Below are positions 13,001 to 25,000 of a stretch of 64,000 nucleotides of DNA, piece after piece. How positions within the stretch are numbered: the stretch's first letter is position 1; each line of letters begins with the position of its first letter. Below the pieces are notes generated by a model. That model had not been told where the DNA came from. It worked only from the letters and a program-made list of their open reading frames with translations, and searched no databases. This stretch comes from Triatoma infestans (Eukaryota; Arthropoda; Insecta; Hemiptera; Reduviidae): assembly GCA_011037195.1 (NCBI GenBank), contig JAAEAF010003392.1, forward strand, positions 62,001 to 126,000, read 5' to 3'. The position numbers and the translations under genes were made by a program.

Positions 13001-16000
13001 AATATTAGTTTCTTTTTCTAGTATTTTATTTAATGATTCAGTATGTACTTTTTCTATTTTTCTTTACATGTTGCCTTCTGTTTACTTATATTTCGATACT
13101 TGCCTGGATTCAACTTTATTTGTACAGATTGTATAATCTTAGCAAATGAAGCATTACATTAGAAGATATAAATTTCTACAATGCTAGAAAGGAAAATGCC
13201 ATCAAGTCTTGTGCAAAACGCATTTATGCAAAGGCCATGTTCACTGATTTCAAGAAATATGATGATACGTGTGGAGTTACACGATTCTTCCAAAGATTCA
13301 CAAAAGGGATTGAGAGAAATTGGAACGAGATTCCCCCATAACGTTATGGAGGTAATGAAGCTTCCGAGTCCTTTGGTATCCTTATTTTTAGATGGTTGAA
13401 CACCACAGGGATCGTATTAAGCATTACATTGAGGGCGGTAAATAGTATATCCTAAGTTGTATGTTGATTACCATGACATTTAGTTATCAGGGAATGAGGG
13501 AAACGCTTTTATATTTCGCAGACAGAGTGGTTGATGAGACGTCTGGAAACGCATTTAAATTCTTATGATTACATTTTTGCCTCTTAAGGCAGTCCACACT
13601 CTTTCAATACTTTCGTTGCAGCACATCGACCCAATAAAAAGAAACTGATCTCCTGAACTTAAATCATAAATTACACCACGTGTTATGTAGTGACGTGCAT
13701 CTGATAGATGTTACTCTTGAGCGTCCCTCTAACGAGTGAGTTGACATGCAATCAGAACAGAAAATGGCAAGTCCAATGAACAGCATAAATGAAAAATTAA
13801 AGGATATCAAACCAAGTGCTACCACTGAAAATTAACCGCACCATGCGTCACTGATAATGAGAGACTAAGAACTGTTCATTCATATGTAACCTAGGGCACC
13901 TCCTTATTGATGACAGAAGATGTAAATTTTTCGATTCCGCGTACACAAAGAGGCCTCCCTCCTTAATCTCTTTCCCTATCTCTAAACATTAATATATATA
14001 TATATGTAGAACATGTAGTTGGATACGCAATGCTGAATATCTAACCATAGTAACAGGCTTCATTTTTTCCGGTTCTGACCGGTTTCGTATTCTCATCCAT
14101 GGTTGGAGTAAGGCTAGCGATCACAATTCCTGTAGAGAGATGATTTCAACTTAATGTTTCCCAAGCACCTCACAGTTGATTACATTTGGAAGGTTTTAAG
14201 GTTATAGAAATATGTGAATCGTGTGAATTTTAGCAGAAAAGAATGAGTATAAATAATGATTAAAAATTAAATATTGGTATGTAATAAATAATGTCTATTG
14301 AAAAGCAATCAAAAATTAATGCGTGCCCACCACATAGTCTATGTTCAATTTTGTCGATAACCTGGTTGTTATACGGGGTAACAACGACAGAGATATCCAG
14401 TTTAATTTAGGTCTGTTATAGGGGAAATTAAATAGGATCAACATGATCATAAACTCGAAAAGATCATACCAATGAGGGTTGGCAAGAAGCTACACAGGGT
14501 AATAAAACAATGAAGAAGGCAACAGAGAGTGGGGCATTTTAAATAAATTGGATTTTTCTAAATGAGGATGGCTTCATTGATATATATATAAAAAGATTGA
14601 TTTTGCGGGGGTATGCTCAATGCCGTTAAAAGAGGACAAAACATTAGCTATCTGTTAGTCGGAATTCCTTCCTATACTCACCTATGTCCGAAGTTCGAAA
14701 TCCTAGGAGTTACAAAGAGGCAAAGTCAAAACCACGCAACTGAGATGCGATATGTGAGGAAGTAGAAGGAAAGATACGGCGAGACCGCATAATTAATAAA
14801 TTATTAAATAATTATAACCGGCTTTAATTACATATTTTACTTTTTTATATTCCAAAAGATATTATAAAATTTTTAGTTCTGTTACATAGCTTGCTCCTCA
14901 TGAGAGGAACTGTAATAGTCACTTCTTCAAATGTATTGCGGGTATCTCAGCTAACAACACGAACATGTATCCACACACAACCATAGGACCATCAGTGGTA
15001 TAGCTAACAGTGACTACTTGTGTTTGTAGCAGGCCCTCAGGTTAACTCTGGCTCATCATCACATACTCACTTCCACCTGCATATTGCAATACACATACTA
15101 TATACAACATACTAACATGATACACAAGAGAGCCATAAAGATCTAGGTCGCACTGGTTTTGGCTTTGCAGTATCAGTTAGTCTATCTCAACAAAGCTCCA
15201 ACTTCACGAGCTCAAACTAATGACGCTATCTGTACTAAGGATATCGGAGATGAATAGTTTAAACCAAAAAGTTTATTACTCAATCAAGGAGGTTAATGAT
15301 TTTATAGCAGTATCTAACAAGGAATGAAAATTAAAAACATTAAAGAGTTCTTTGTAAGTTGAAATTTGAAGGATATAATTAGTTACTGAAGACAATCTGA
15401 AAATTCTTTTTTTAAGGAAACCCTAAAAAAATTTTCTCACTTTCATGTCGTTGAAAGCACAGTATAACAAACCACAAAATAGACCGCATTAAAAAAGCTT
15501 ATTAAGTTGAAGGCGGGACTAAATTGTTACTAATCAATATCTATAGGAGCGTTCTCCTAGGCCCAGAGGAAACAATGTACCTCCTCTCGAAATGCAATAC
15601 TTTCAAATTGTTTTAAATACGATGCAATCCAGAAATGGGACCTTAAAATGTTACATTTCTTTTTCGAGTAGAAGGGTGATCCCTAAAATTAGTACATCGT
15701 CAGCTTAAACCTTACAAATACACTATACGAACCACATTAGTGGTACTAAAAAATTGCAGATTCCATCCCTTTATTTAACAGCAGAAGATCCTTGGGTATG
15801 TAAACTTTGATTTATTAATAAACTTAAACAAAACCTCAAGGTTGCAAAGTTTCCAAAAGGAAGCTTCCGAATGATCTGTGGCTGCTTTTATATATAAGAA
15901 AGAGCAGTAAAATTCTCCTCCCAGACATAAATATGAATTACTAATAACTTATTAAATATGGGTAATTAAATAATAAGCAATTAAATCTAAAACCAAATTG

Positions 16001-19000
16001 TTGTTCCTAACAGATGAACGTGAGAGAGTTGTTCTCATTAAGCGTTTCCAAGCGAAACAAAGGTCCCAATACTTTGGCATTGTATGAGGAAAGATATCTT
16101 CCTTAATAAAACCTTTGGCGTAAAAGCCTATGAAGGGCCAAAACTTGCCAGGCGACGATTACTATTCGGGGACATATGGTAAGCAAACCACGGTTCCCAC
16201 CGCCTTTTAGTTCTGGCCTTTGCTACCTAGGTGCTACTAGGTGTAGCTCTCCACTTTTTCTCATGATGCTCTACACCGCCTTTGGCCTTAGGGGAATTGA
16301 ACCCTTGAATTCTCGCATGAAAAACGAATGCGCTAGCACTAGACCAACGCATGAGAGCTTCCTCTATTACAAATTTCATCATGCATCATTAAATTGTTCA
16401 AATTTTCTGATAGTTCGGATTAAAAGTCAACAATGGAATCGTAATTTACAATCGTGATGATAATTTAAGAGTAAAATCACAGAGAAGAAGCAAATCAATC
16501 TGCTAAGCAAGCATCACTTGTTTGCTGTATAAGGTGGAAATATGTAAACAAAATCTTATTTTAAGACACATGCAAGCAGCTCGTCCCGCAGACTACATGC
16601 TACCTTTGAATTCAAGTCACTTGTTTATGACTGGCCGATTCTAATTTAAGAAAAAGTTACCATTGAAAAAATAAAATATGCAATACAATTTTGAACATCA
16701 ATTCAATTCCCCTAAAATTAAAATTTGTTATATTTATAATGCAATAACTATTAAAAGAAGTTAATAATTTTACCAGGATCTGGTTGTGTAATGCCAGGTG
16801 GTATTGGTTTATTGCCTGTCATACCAATTTGTGCAGATGGTGGTTTATTTATTTGACCAGCTGTAGCCATTGGTACAGTAGGAGGTACAGGTGGCTGATT
16901 TGTCTGAAATTGGAAGAAAAGAATTATAAAATTTTTTCATAATCACTATTCCAAACTTAAAAAGTAAAAAAGAAATATTATACACATTTACACGACTTTC
17001 TCTTACTGCAATTATTGTAATTGTTGTGGTGGTTGGTGCCACACAGCTGGAAAGCATCAGAGACATTTTCCGTGGTAGCCTGCTTCTTTTTGAGGTCATC
17101 GACCGGTTTCGGGCGTTCGCCAATCTTTAGGATGCGCGCTTGTCACAGTGTGATAACACAGACTTGCACAGAGAAATTCAGTTTACACACTCTTTATTAA
17201 TAAACTTATTTTAAGTATCAAGTATAAAAATGTATTATTTTGTTTAAGTTTATTATAAATCAAAGTGTGCAAACTGAATTTCTCTGTGCAAGTCTGTGTT
17301 ATCACACTGTTTGACAAGCGCATCCTAAAGATGGGCGAACGCCCGAAACCGGTCGATGACCTCAAAAAGAAGCAGGCTATCACGGAAAATGTTTATGATG
17401 ATATTTTAATTCTATTGACAAATTTTCTTCAAACTTGGTATCTTTACTAAATAATAATTTTGCTTGAGCTTACATTTAAAAAAGGTGGTGGAAATCATAA
17501 TTCATATTTTTGAGAGCAAAAATATTATCAGAAGTGATTACATTATATGGTAGCACCCTCTGACAATGCAATGCTAGACTTATAGAAGTTTAAACTTAAA
17601 TATAAAATCAGAATGCTTTCACATATTGGAACATATAAGGAATTTTTAAATGGTTGTTGTGATTGGTTCCGCAGAGCTTGAAAGCATCAGAGATATTTTC
17701 CATGATAGCCTGCTTCTTTTTGCGGTCTTCGACCGAGTGTATCAACTAAATTTGCTCGGCCCAAATCTGTGTTATCACACTGTTTTACAAAAAGCATCCT
17801 GATGATGGGCAAACGCCCGAAACCGGTCGAGGACCACAAAAAGAAGCAGGCTATCATGGAAAATATCTCTGATGATATTATTTAAATATTGGTAAATTTT
17901 TAAATAAAAACGAATTTTCAAAACTGCTTAATTACACGTTATGCAATTAAGCCATATTTATGTACATTTTAATTGGCTTTAATACTGCGTGTAATAATAA
18001 AACATTTCAGAGGAAAGCATAATTGCACTTCAATTACTGCTGTCTTTAATTGCTAGTTGGTTCATCTTCTTGAATTGTTCTGCAACTTATTGCCTCCTTA
18101 ATCAGTCTTGTCCGATCTTGTGCGGCCGCTCTCCAATCATAAGAACCGCAAGAATGTTCCTGGTCCCATTACCACACCGCTGGCTTTGCGGGCCAACTCG
18201 CAGTTTCTAGATAGCTGTATCACAGCATTTTTGGGTGTGCTATGTGGGTAATTAGTTAATGCACTGAGAAGGCACTTTTGGGCAAAATCTTATTAAATTA
18301 GCTCTTTTTACTTATTCCTTTAAAAAGTTTTTTTTAAAGTTAGTCCTACAACTCTATCTGAAATATTGAACATACGAGTATGTCCTCCAGAATAAAACAG
18401 ACACTTTAAACTGTCCTTAATATTAATGCACCAATAGACATTATAAAATGCCTAATGTCACAACTATCAAGATCCCTGAAACATTTCTAGGAAAAAGTAA
18501 TGTAGTTACAAGCTTATCACGTTTTAAAAATGCAATCATTTTCGAGAAAATCACGAAAATACTATAAAAAAAAGTAGTGCACATCGCGTAACTGATAAGA
18601 ACATTTATTTTGCAACCCATTTTGACATTTAAAATATCGACATTGTGCGATTTTTATTTCTGAGTTTTGCAAACCTCATAACTACCGACAAAAGGCAATT
18701 CAACAGTTTTTCGTAATCAGGTGCTTCAAAATTTGTAATACAGTAAACCATCCAAACTTAGAAAATGTGGCAGAATAAAATATTTTCTTATATCAGATTA
18801 AAAAAAAAGTAAAAAATTTGGGGTGAAACACTCACTCAACTTTCTCATATTCCTGTTAATGCAATTGTATACAAAATGACAAATTTTCATTAAACTTCAA
18901 ATTTACTCATTTGTCTGAACAGGTGGTGGTGGTGAACAAGAAGTACCAACGTACCAACCAGAACAGGTACGGAAATGAAGACTGTGCCAGTAACATAAAC

Positions 19001-22000
19001 CAACCCCATATACTGAAGTTTACGCCACAAATATCGCAAAACTAACTAAAATCTATTTTTATTTTTTGATGTTTCAAATAAAAGTGGTAGGTTTATATCT
19101 GTGTCATTAGCCCATAAGGGGGATCTGTCGGATGCAGTTACTTGGGGAATAGCGACCCTATGGGTTACCACAGCTCAGTACTCCATACACGTCAGACCAG
19201 TACCAGTACACAATGCCCTTAAACAACACACTCTACAATTTACAGACAAGCACAAACATAGTACACAAATTAGGGTCTCCTCCCTAATTGACTAGCGAAA
19301 GCCAAGGGAGAAGGAAGGGACTAGCTCAATGTTAGCGCGCTGGATTAGCAACGCGAAGGTCTCGGGTTCGAATCCAGTATACTGTCAGATTTTCTCTTCT
19401 TAGGATCCTCTACAACTCACTGTCCGGTGATAAGCAATGAGGTGTCTGTAGCTGGAGAACACTGCGTGGAGGCCGGCAGTGCAATAATCCCCTACAACAA
19501 TCTACAATCTGTATCGTTAGCATTCCAAGTTAAAAAACGTTTTACCTATTTTCGAGTTAATTCCAAAAATTCAAAACCTGTTCTGTAAAGTTGCACTTCC
19601 GCTTTGCCGACTTTCTTCAAATTTAGAATTCTAGAATGCATCTAATGTATGTTTATATTATATAGGTGGTTTTTTTATACCATACATTGAACTGAAGTAG
19701 ACCGTTAAGAGGATAGCTTTACGTTAAAGTACTCCCAGAACGTCCCAAAAATCAATTTTCACGTTAAAGTACTCCCAGAACTTCCCAAAAATCAATTTTC
19801 ACGAAAAAACGTTTCAAGTAAAATTGATACCTATTTATATATATGTTGATAGTACATGAAGTTTAAACAGAACCGTTGGAAGTATTTTCGAGAAAATCAC
19901 GAAAAACTGAAAAACCCGCAATTCCGCTTGTCCAAACCATACACCCATTTTTTTCGTTCTCAGGAGAGATCTCAAAAGCTATTACCAGATGTAAGAGAAA
20001 TTAAAAACGCACCAACAAAAAATAAATTTATGAAAGCCACATGATTAAATAAATAAATTCTACTCACAGTTGTCACTAGCTGATGGTTTTTCTTGTTTTT
20101 ATTCTTCTTTGGAGGACGGCCTGATCTTCCTAAAAATATAAATATAGTAATACTGAAATTAATAATAATAATTACAATAAAATAAACAATTAAAAAAAAA
20201 TATTGCGTTAGGGGTTTCACTTACAGCTGTACCAAGTTGGGAAAAAATTAACAGAAACATAAGGTCGAAATTAAAATTTTAGTAACAAAGCTTTTTATAG
20301 TTGTGTAACCAACGGTCTTTAATTATTATAAATACCATATAATAGTGCAGAATGATGACTGGGGAAATCTTTAGGGATGATTCTTTCAAATTATAAAAAA
20401 TATATATATATAATAAAATATAATAAAAAATAACCATTTACAATTAGACTTACAATTAAAATTTTATTTTATAACTGTATACAATTGTCACTTGTTCAGT
20501 TTTTGTTTAATTTGAAAATTTTATAAAATTATTCATATATATATATATATATCCTTTCTCAGCACCGAGAATGAAAGATGGCAATATTTATATTTTTTTT
20601 TTTTATCTTAAAAATTATTATTTGAACTATAAATAAAAACTGTTTTATACAAGTGAAATCTCATATTTAAATTTATATCGTATTTTCAAAACAATAGTTT
20701 GAGATTTTTTTTTTTCTAATAGTAACACTTTACTCAGAAAAGTAAAAAATAAAATGAAAGAAAAGTTAGCATTTTGAAAATGCAAGCCTTTCACAAATAC
20801 ATATAACTTTTTTATTTTCTTTTTTATTACTTATTTTATTTTATTTATTTATTTATTCTTCCTTATCAGATATGATACATGTGCTATTTACAAATATATT
20901 CGCTTTATTTATATATATAAATTTGCTTTAGTTTTTTCATTAGTACTTCAGTTTTTTACAAAAATTCTTTTTTTTTTGTCACAAATGATACAAATGTAAT
21001 TGTTATTCACAGTATACTTTGAAGAATTTTTTTTTATTTATTTTTTTAAATGAATAAACCATAAAAAAAAGCGATAAAAAAATAAAGTACGAGTTTAAAA
21101 AAGAAATTAGTAAAAAATTTAGGATAATTTATTTATGACTGTTCTTAATTTTGTATCTCCAATTTTATTAACTTTATTCTTGAACTACCCATTTTTATCT
21201 AAAAAAACAAATTACACTACGAAAAATACAAATAAAATAAAAAAATAAAAAATTCTATCACATTAAAACTGCCCATATACTGGGACAAAAATAAAAAAGA
21301 AATTATATTGCAAATGCCATATAACAATGTATAATGCAATAGATTTTTATGTACCATTTGCAAACATTTTTATGTACAATCAGGTGTGTTTAAAGTTTTG
21401 CTTTCACACTTATTGCTAATTAAATGAAAAGAAAAAAAATATGGAAGGAATACGTAGTGTAACAAATGTTAAGTATTATTTCAAAACGTTAGTTATAAGA
21501 AAAAACCGATAAATTAAATTAATTATTATTAGCTATTTTTAGATTTTTAAAAATTTTATTTATGTTACAAAATACATAATGAGCAAATGTTTTCATTTTA
21601 TAAAATAATTTTAAATTACAATTTAAATAACATACGATTTATTTCTATTTTTATAAATCTTCGAAAAAGCTGTAAAATTCTGATTTTTTAAAATTTAGTA
21701 AATTTATTCTAATTCCTTTAAACAAACTTAAAAAAAAAAGGTACTTCGTAATTTTCAAAATTAACTATCATTATGAAATAGAAGGTTTTTTAAAATGTTT
21801 AAAAGCTCAAGTATACGCCGCCTATAGGACAAAATCTTCCCAATTTTTTGTTTCTTTGAATACCAAAGTTTTTACAAGGTCAGCTAAGAAGCGTCACCTT
21901 AAATTGTACTCAGGATTAGGAAAAAGCCGTCATGTTTTGAGAAAGGGCTGTTGTTTGTAGCGGACTCACTTTCAGACTTCTAGTTTCATGCTTAAAACCC

Positions 22001-25000
22001 CACTTCAATGGACAAGAACATGAAAAACTAAAGACACCAGTCCGCAATTGGACCTAGAGAAGTTCAGAGAAGAGTATCGAGAAAGAGCGATTGTAGCTTT
22101 GTCTGTCTAAAGATGTTCTGTCTGTGTATAGGAAGTTCGCATTGAAACGAAGAAACCGAGACTTAATAAGAAATAGTGCAAGTCAATTTTGAGAGAAGCG
22201 AAAAAGCAAGCAATTCTAGCAACGCTAGAACTACTAGCGTTTAAGGGACGAAGCAATTATTTTTTTATATCAATATTTAATTTGAAAAATTTTATGAATA
22301 TATCTGAAAATTTAAAAAATCAACAAGAAGGTGCAAACTGAGTCTATAATTGAAGAAAGGTGGATAGATATACAGAAATAGCAGCGCACACCTAAATTTT
22401 AGTGCGCTTCTTTGTGCAAAATATGGTGATAAGATGGGTTTAGCAGAGGTCAGGAAAACAATTATAATGGGCAAAAAGGAAACTTAGCTTACAACAACTT
22501 ATATTATGTCCCTTCCGAAAACAAGGAAAGGAGCATCACTAATCGCTGGCAGGCCACTGGATAATCGAAGTTTAAAAAAGCCAAACAAGAATGTTCTAAT
22601 TATCATTTCCATATCTATGCCTTGCCCAGTTTTCAGAGACTTTGCTTTGAGTAACACAAATATATGCAATGTTATAAATCGTAAAGTGATTTGACGAAAA
22701 CAGCTCGTCACAGAGAAGTATTTCTTGAACTTTCAATATTTTGAAAACTCCCTAAATCAGTTGATTTTATGAGTACATTATTATGTTAATGTACGGTGAA
22801 AATGTAAGAAAAATTAAGATATTTTTAAGATTCACTTTGATTTCAAAAATTTTTACAAAATAATAATAATAATAAAAAAAAAAAGGTGTTTTAAACGTTT
22901 AAATGTAAACCAGAGAACAGCATCATTTAATGAAATAATGTGCAAATATTTGTTCAAGTACTCTTTAAAAATTATCTTTGACTCTGTTACACATTGTTTT
23001 TATTTTTTGTTTAGTGTTGAAAAATGGTGCAATATTAATCTTATTACTTTATTTTAAAATATTAAATTCGAGAAAAAGCTGTGAAAAAAACGGAATTTTA
23101 AAAAGACAAAATCCATATAACTCTAGAAAATTGTTTGGTCATTGTACGGCTTGCTTAGAAAACATTATTCTCTACTTCCTAAGTTAGGAAGTTAAATTAA
23201 TGTAAGCAAACTGTTCAATAATTGGGAATAAGTTGCACATCAACTAGTTTAATAAAACTAATTGAATGCAGTATAAACCCATAAATTAATTACTATTTAT
23301 GTATATATATATATGTTTTTTTAATTAAAACATGTTAAACTTATTTCAAGAAAATATTTTGTCAATTTTCTAACCACACTAAAAATGGCAAGAAGTGGTA
23401 AATACAGCATTGTTGATACTATAAAACAAAACTACAATAAAAACTATCAAAATAGAGATATTTTTCTAAAAATGTAGCGATTATTGATTAATAAATTAAA
23501 AAATAATATTGATATTTATAAAGTTATTATAAATTTAAGAAAAAAAAAAATTAAAACAAAAATGAATAGAAATTTGTATCTAAAAAAAAGGATTCTTCTT
23601 TTTTTTAAAAAAATATATTGCATGTAATAATTTAGCATTTTAATTGGTTCTTTATGATAAGAAAAATACCTAAAACAGATAATTTTATTGCTTACTGTTC
23701 GCATAAATAAACGAAAGAAAAGGAACTTGGTTATATGAACTATTACCTCGAAGTCTCATTTTATTAATGAAATCTGACTATATATTTTACAGAAAAATTA
23801 TCGTCCAGTCTACACCTTTTTTCAAATAAAAATTTTATAAATTTTTAAGCACGTGTAGCAACATAACCAAGTTGCTTTTAAAGCCAAAGTACAAACAATG
23901 TGATTGGAGGCAGCAGACAGCAGCTTTTGTTTTTCTTAATTTTTTTTTTTTCTTTTTAGTTAGACTTAGTAACACGGAGCTGATGACCAGCCCCCAAGTC
24001 ACATTGTCTGCAACTCATAAATCTTTCATAATAATAACAGTAATAATAAAAAAAATAAAATAATAAAAAGAAAGAAAAAATAAATAAATAAAGCATACAA
24101 CTAATGATTGTGCGCTTTATTTTATTTTTTGGACGAAAAAAAAATTTTTTTTTTAATCATCCCAATCTCTTTATTTTTTTTTTTATACAAGGAAAATCTT
24201 TTTCCCCTACCCTGTAAAAAGAAAATGAAAAAAAAAATTGACAAGGAAATAATAAAGAAAATAGGCTGTGGCTGACCCCAATCACACATTCTGCACTCAA
24301 TGGCTAGTACATATATGTACACATACGACAATAACTGTATATGTAAATATATATAGATATTTATATGTATATACACATAATTTTTAATCTGAATTTCAAT
24401 CATAAATACGTTGTGTATGTCTTTATATATTTAGAATAATTGAATTTATGTACAAGTATTTATATATAAAAAAATCATAATAAATAAATAAAAAAATAAT
24501 AATGAAAATTAGAAAGTAGAAAAAAAATATAAAAAAAATTACACAACCATAGTGAAAATATCCCCTCCCATATTTTTGTTTATATATATGTATACATATT
24601 TTAAGGACTATAATTTAATGATGAGAGGGGAATTCTAACAACTATGCTGCCTTGTGGTTATTCACACCTATAAAACAAAAATTACATGAATTAGATTCGA
24701 CAATTTTTGTTTAATATAGGGTTTTTATTAATATTTCTCTTTTTGGGTAAAAGATTAGAAATTGTTGATTTATTGGCAATATACTCAAGTAATGATTAGA
24801 TTTTGGAATATATTAGATTTATTTTAAAAGTCTAGCAATGAGCGAAAATACTAAACACACACATGTATATTACAGATTAATTAGTTAGCCTTAATAACTT
24901 GAGTAAAATGTGCATGTAAAAGTATCGTCATTCGTATATACCGGGACTAGTAGCTTAGACTGACCTCTTTGTTTTAAAATTTGTTTAAAAGTTCAAGACG

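Larger units (their letters stand above)
10056..16773 (-). other. 6.7-kb intron between coding exons 16 and 15
   Basis: It contains decayed repeats: a possible LINE endonuclease scrap near 10240-10300 ([18 protein letters not shown]), a duplicated 50-bp segment at 10488-10590, a tandem repeat at 10910-11084, a degenerate hammerhead-like motif at 14066-14103 and a SINE at 16205-16375. The open frames at 11917, 12503 and 13181 have no recognisable family. Confidence 0.5.
18826..19970 (-). repeat. Dispersed foldback/monomer repeat family, copy A
   Basis: It begins GGGTGAAACACTCACTCAAC then TTTCTCATATTCC, the family terminus. It contains degenerate monomers with GTAAAGTTGCACTTCCGCT, CTTCAAATTTAGAATTCTAG and TTTTCGAGAAAATCACGAAA. 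A SINE is inserted at 19315-19500 and 19721-19800 holds a perfect-looking 40-bp tandem duplicate. Other copies lie at 28536, 34325, 37015, 48745, 50214 and 62820. Confidence 0.6.

Noticed and set aside
13181..13399. Possible transposon gene
   Set aside because: A neighbouring frame reads [20 protein letters not shown], which looks coding-like, but I cannot tie it to any family; left unannotated.
17265..17450. Conserved small protein [15 protein letters not shown]
   Set aside because: The peptide recurs only because the PLE terminal repeat recurs; it covers the hammerhead core and occurs in both orientations.
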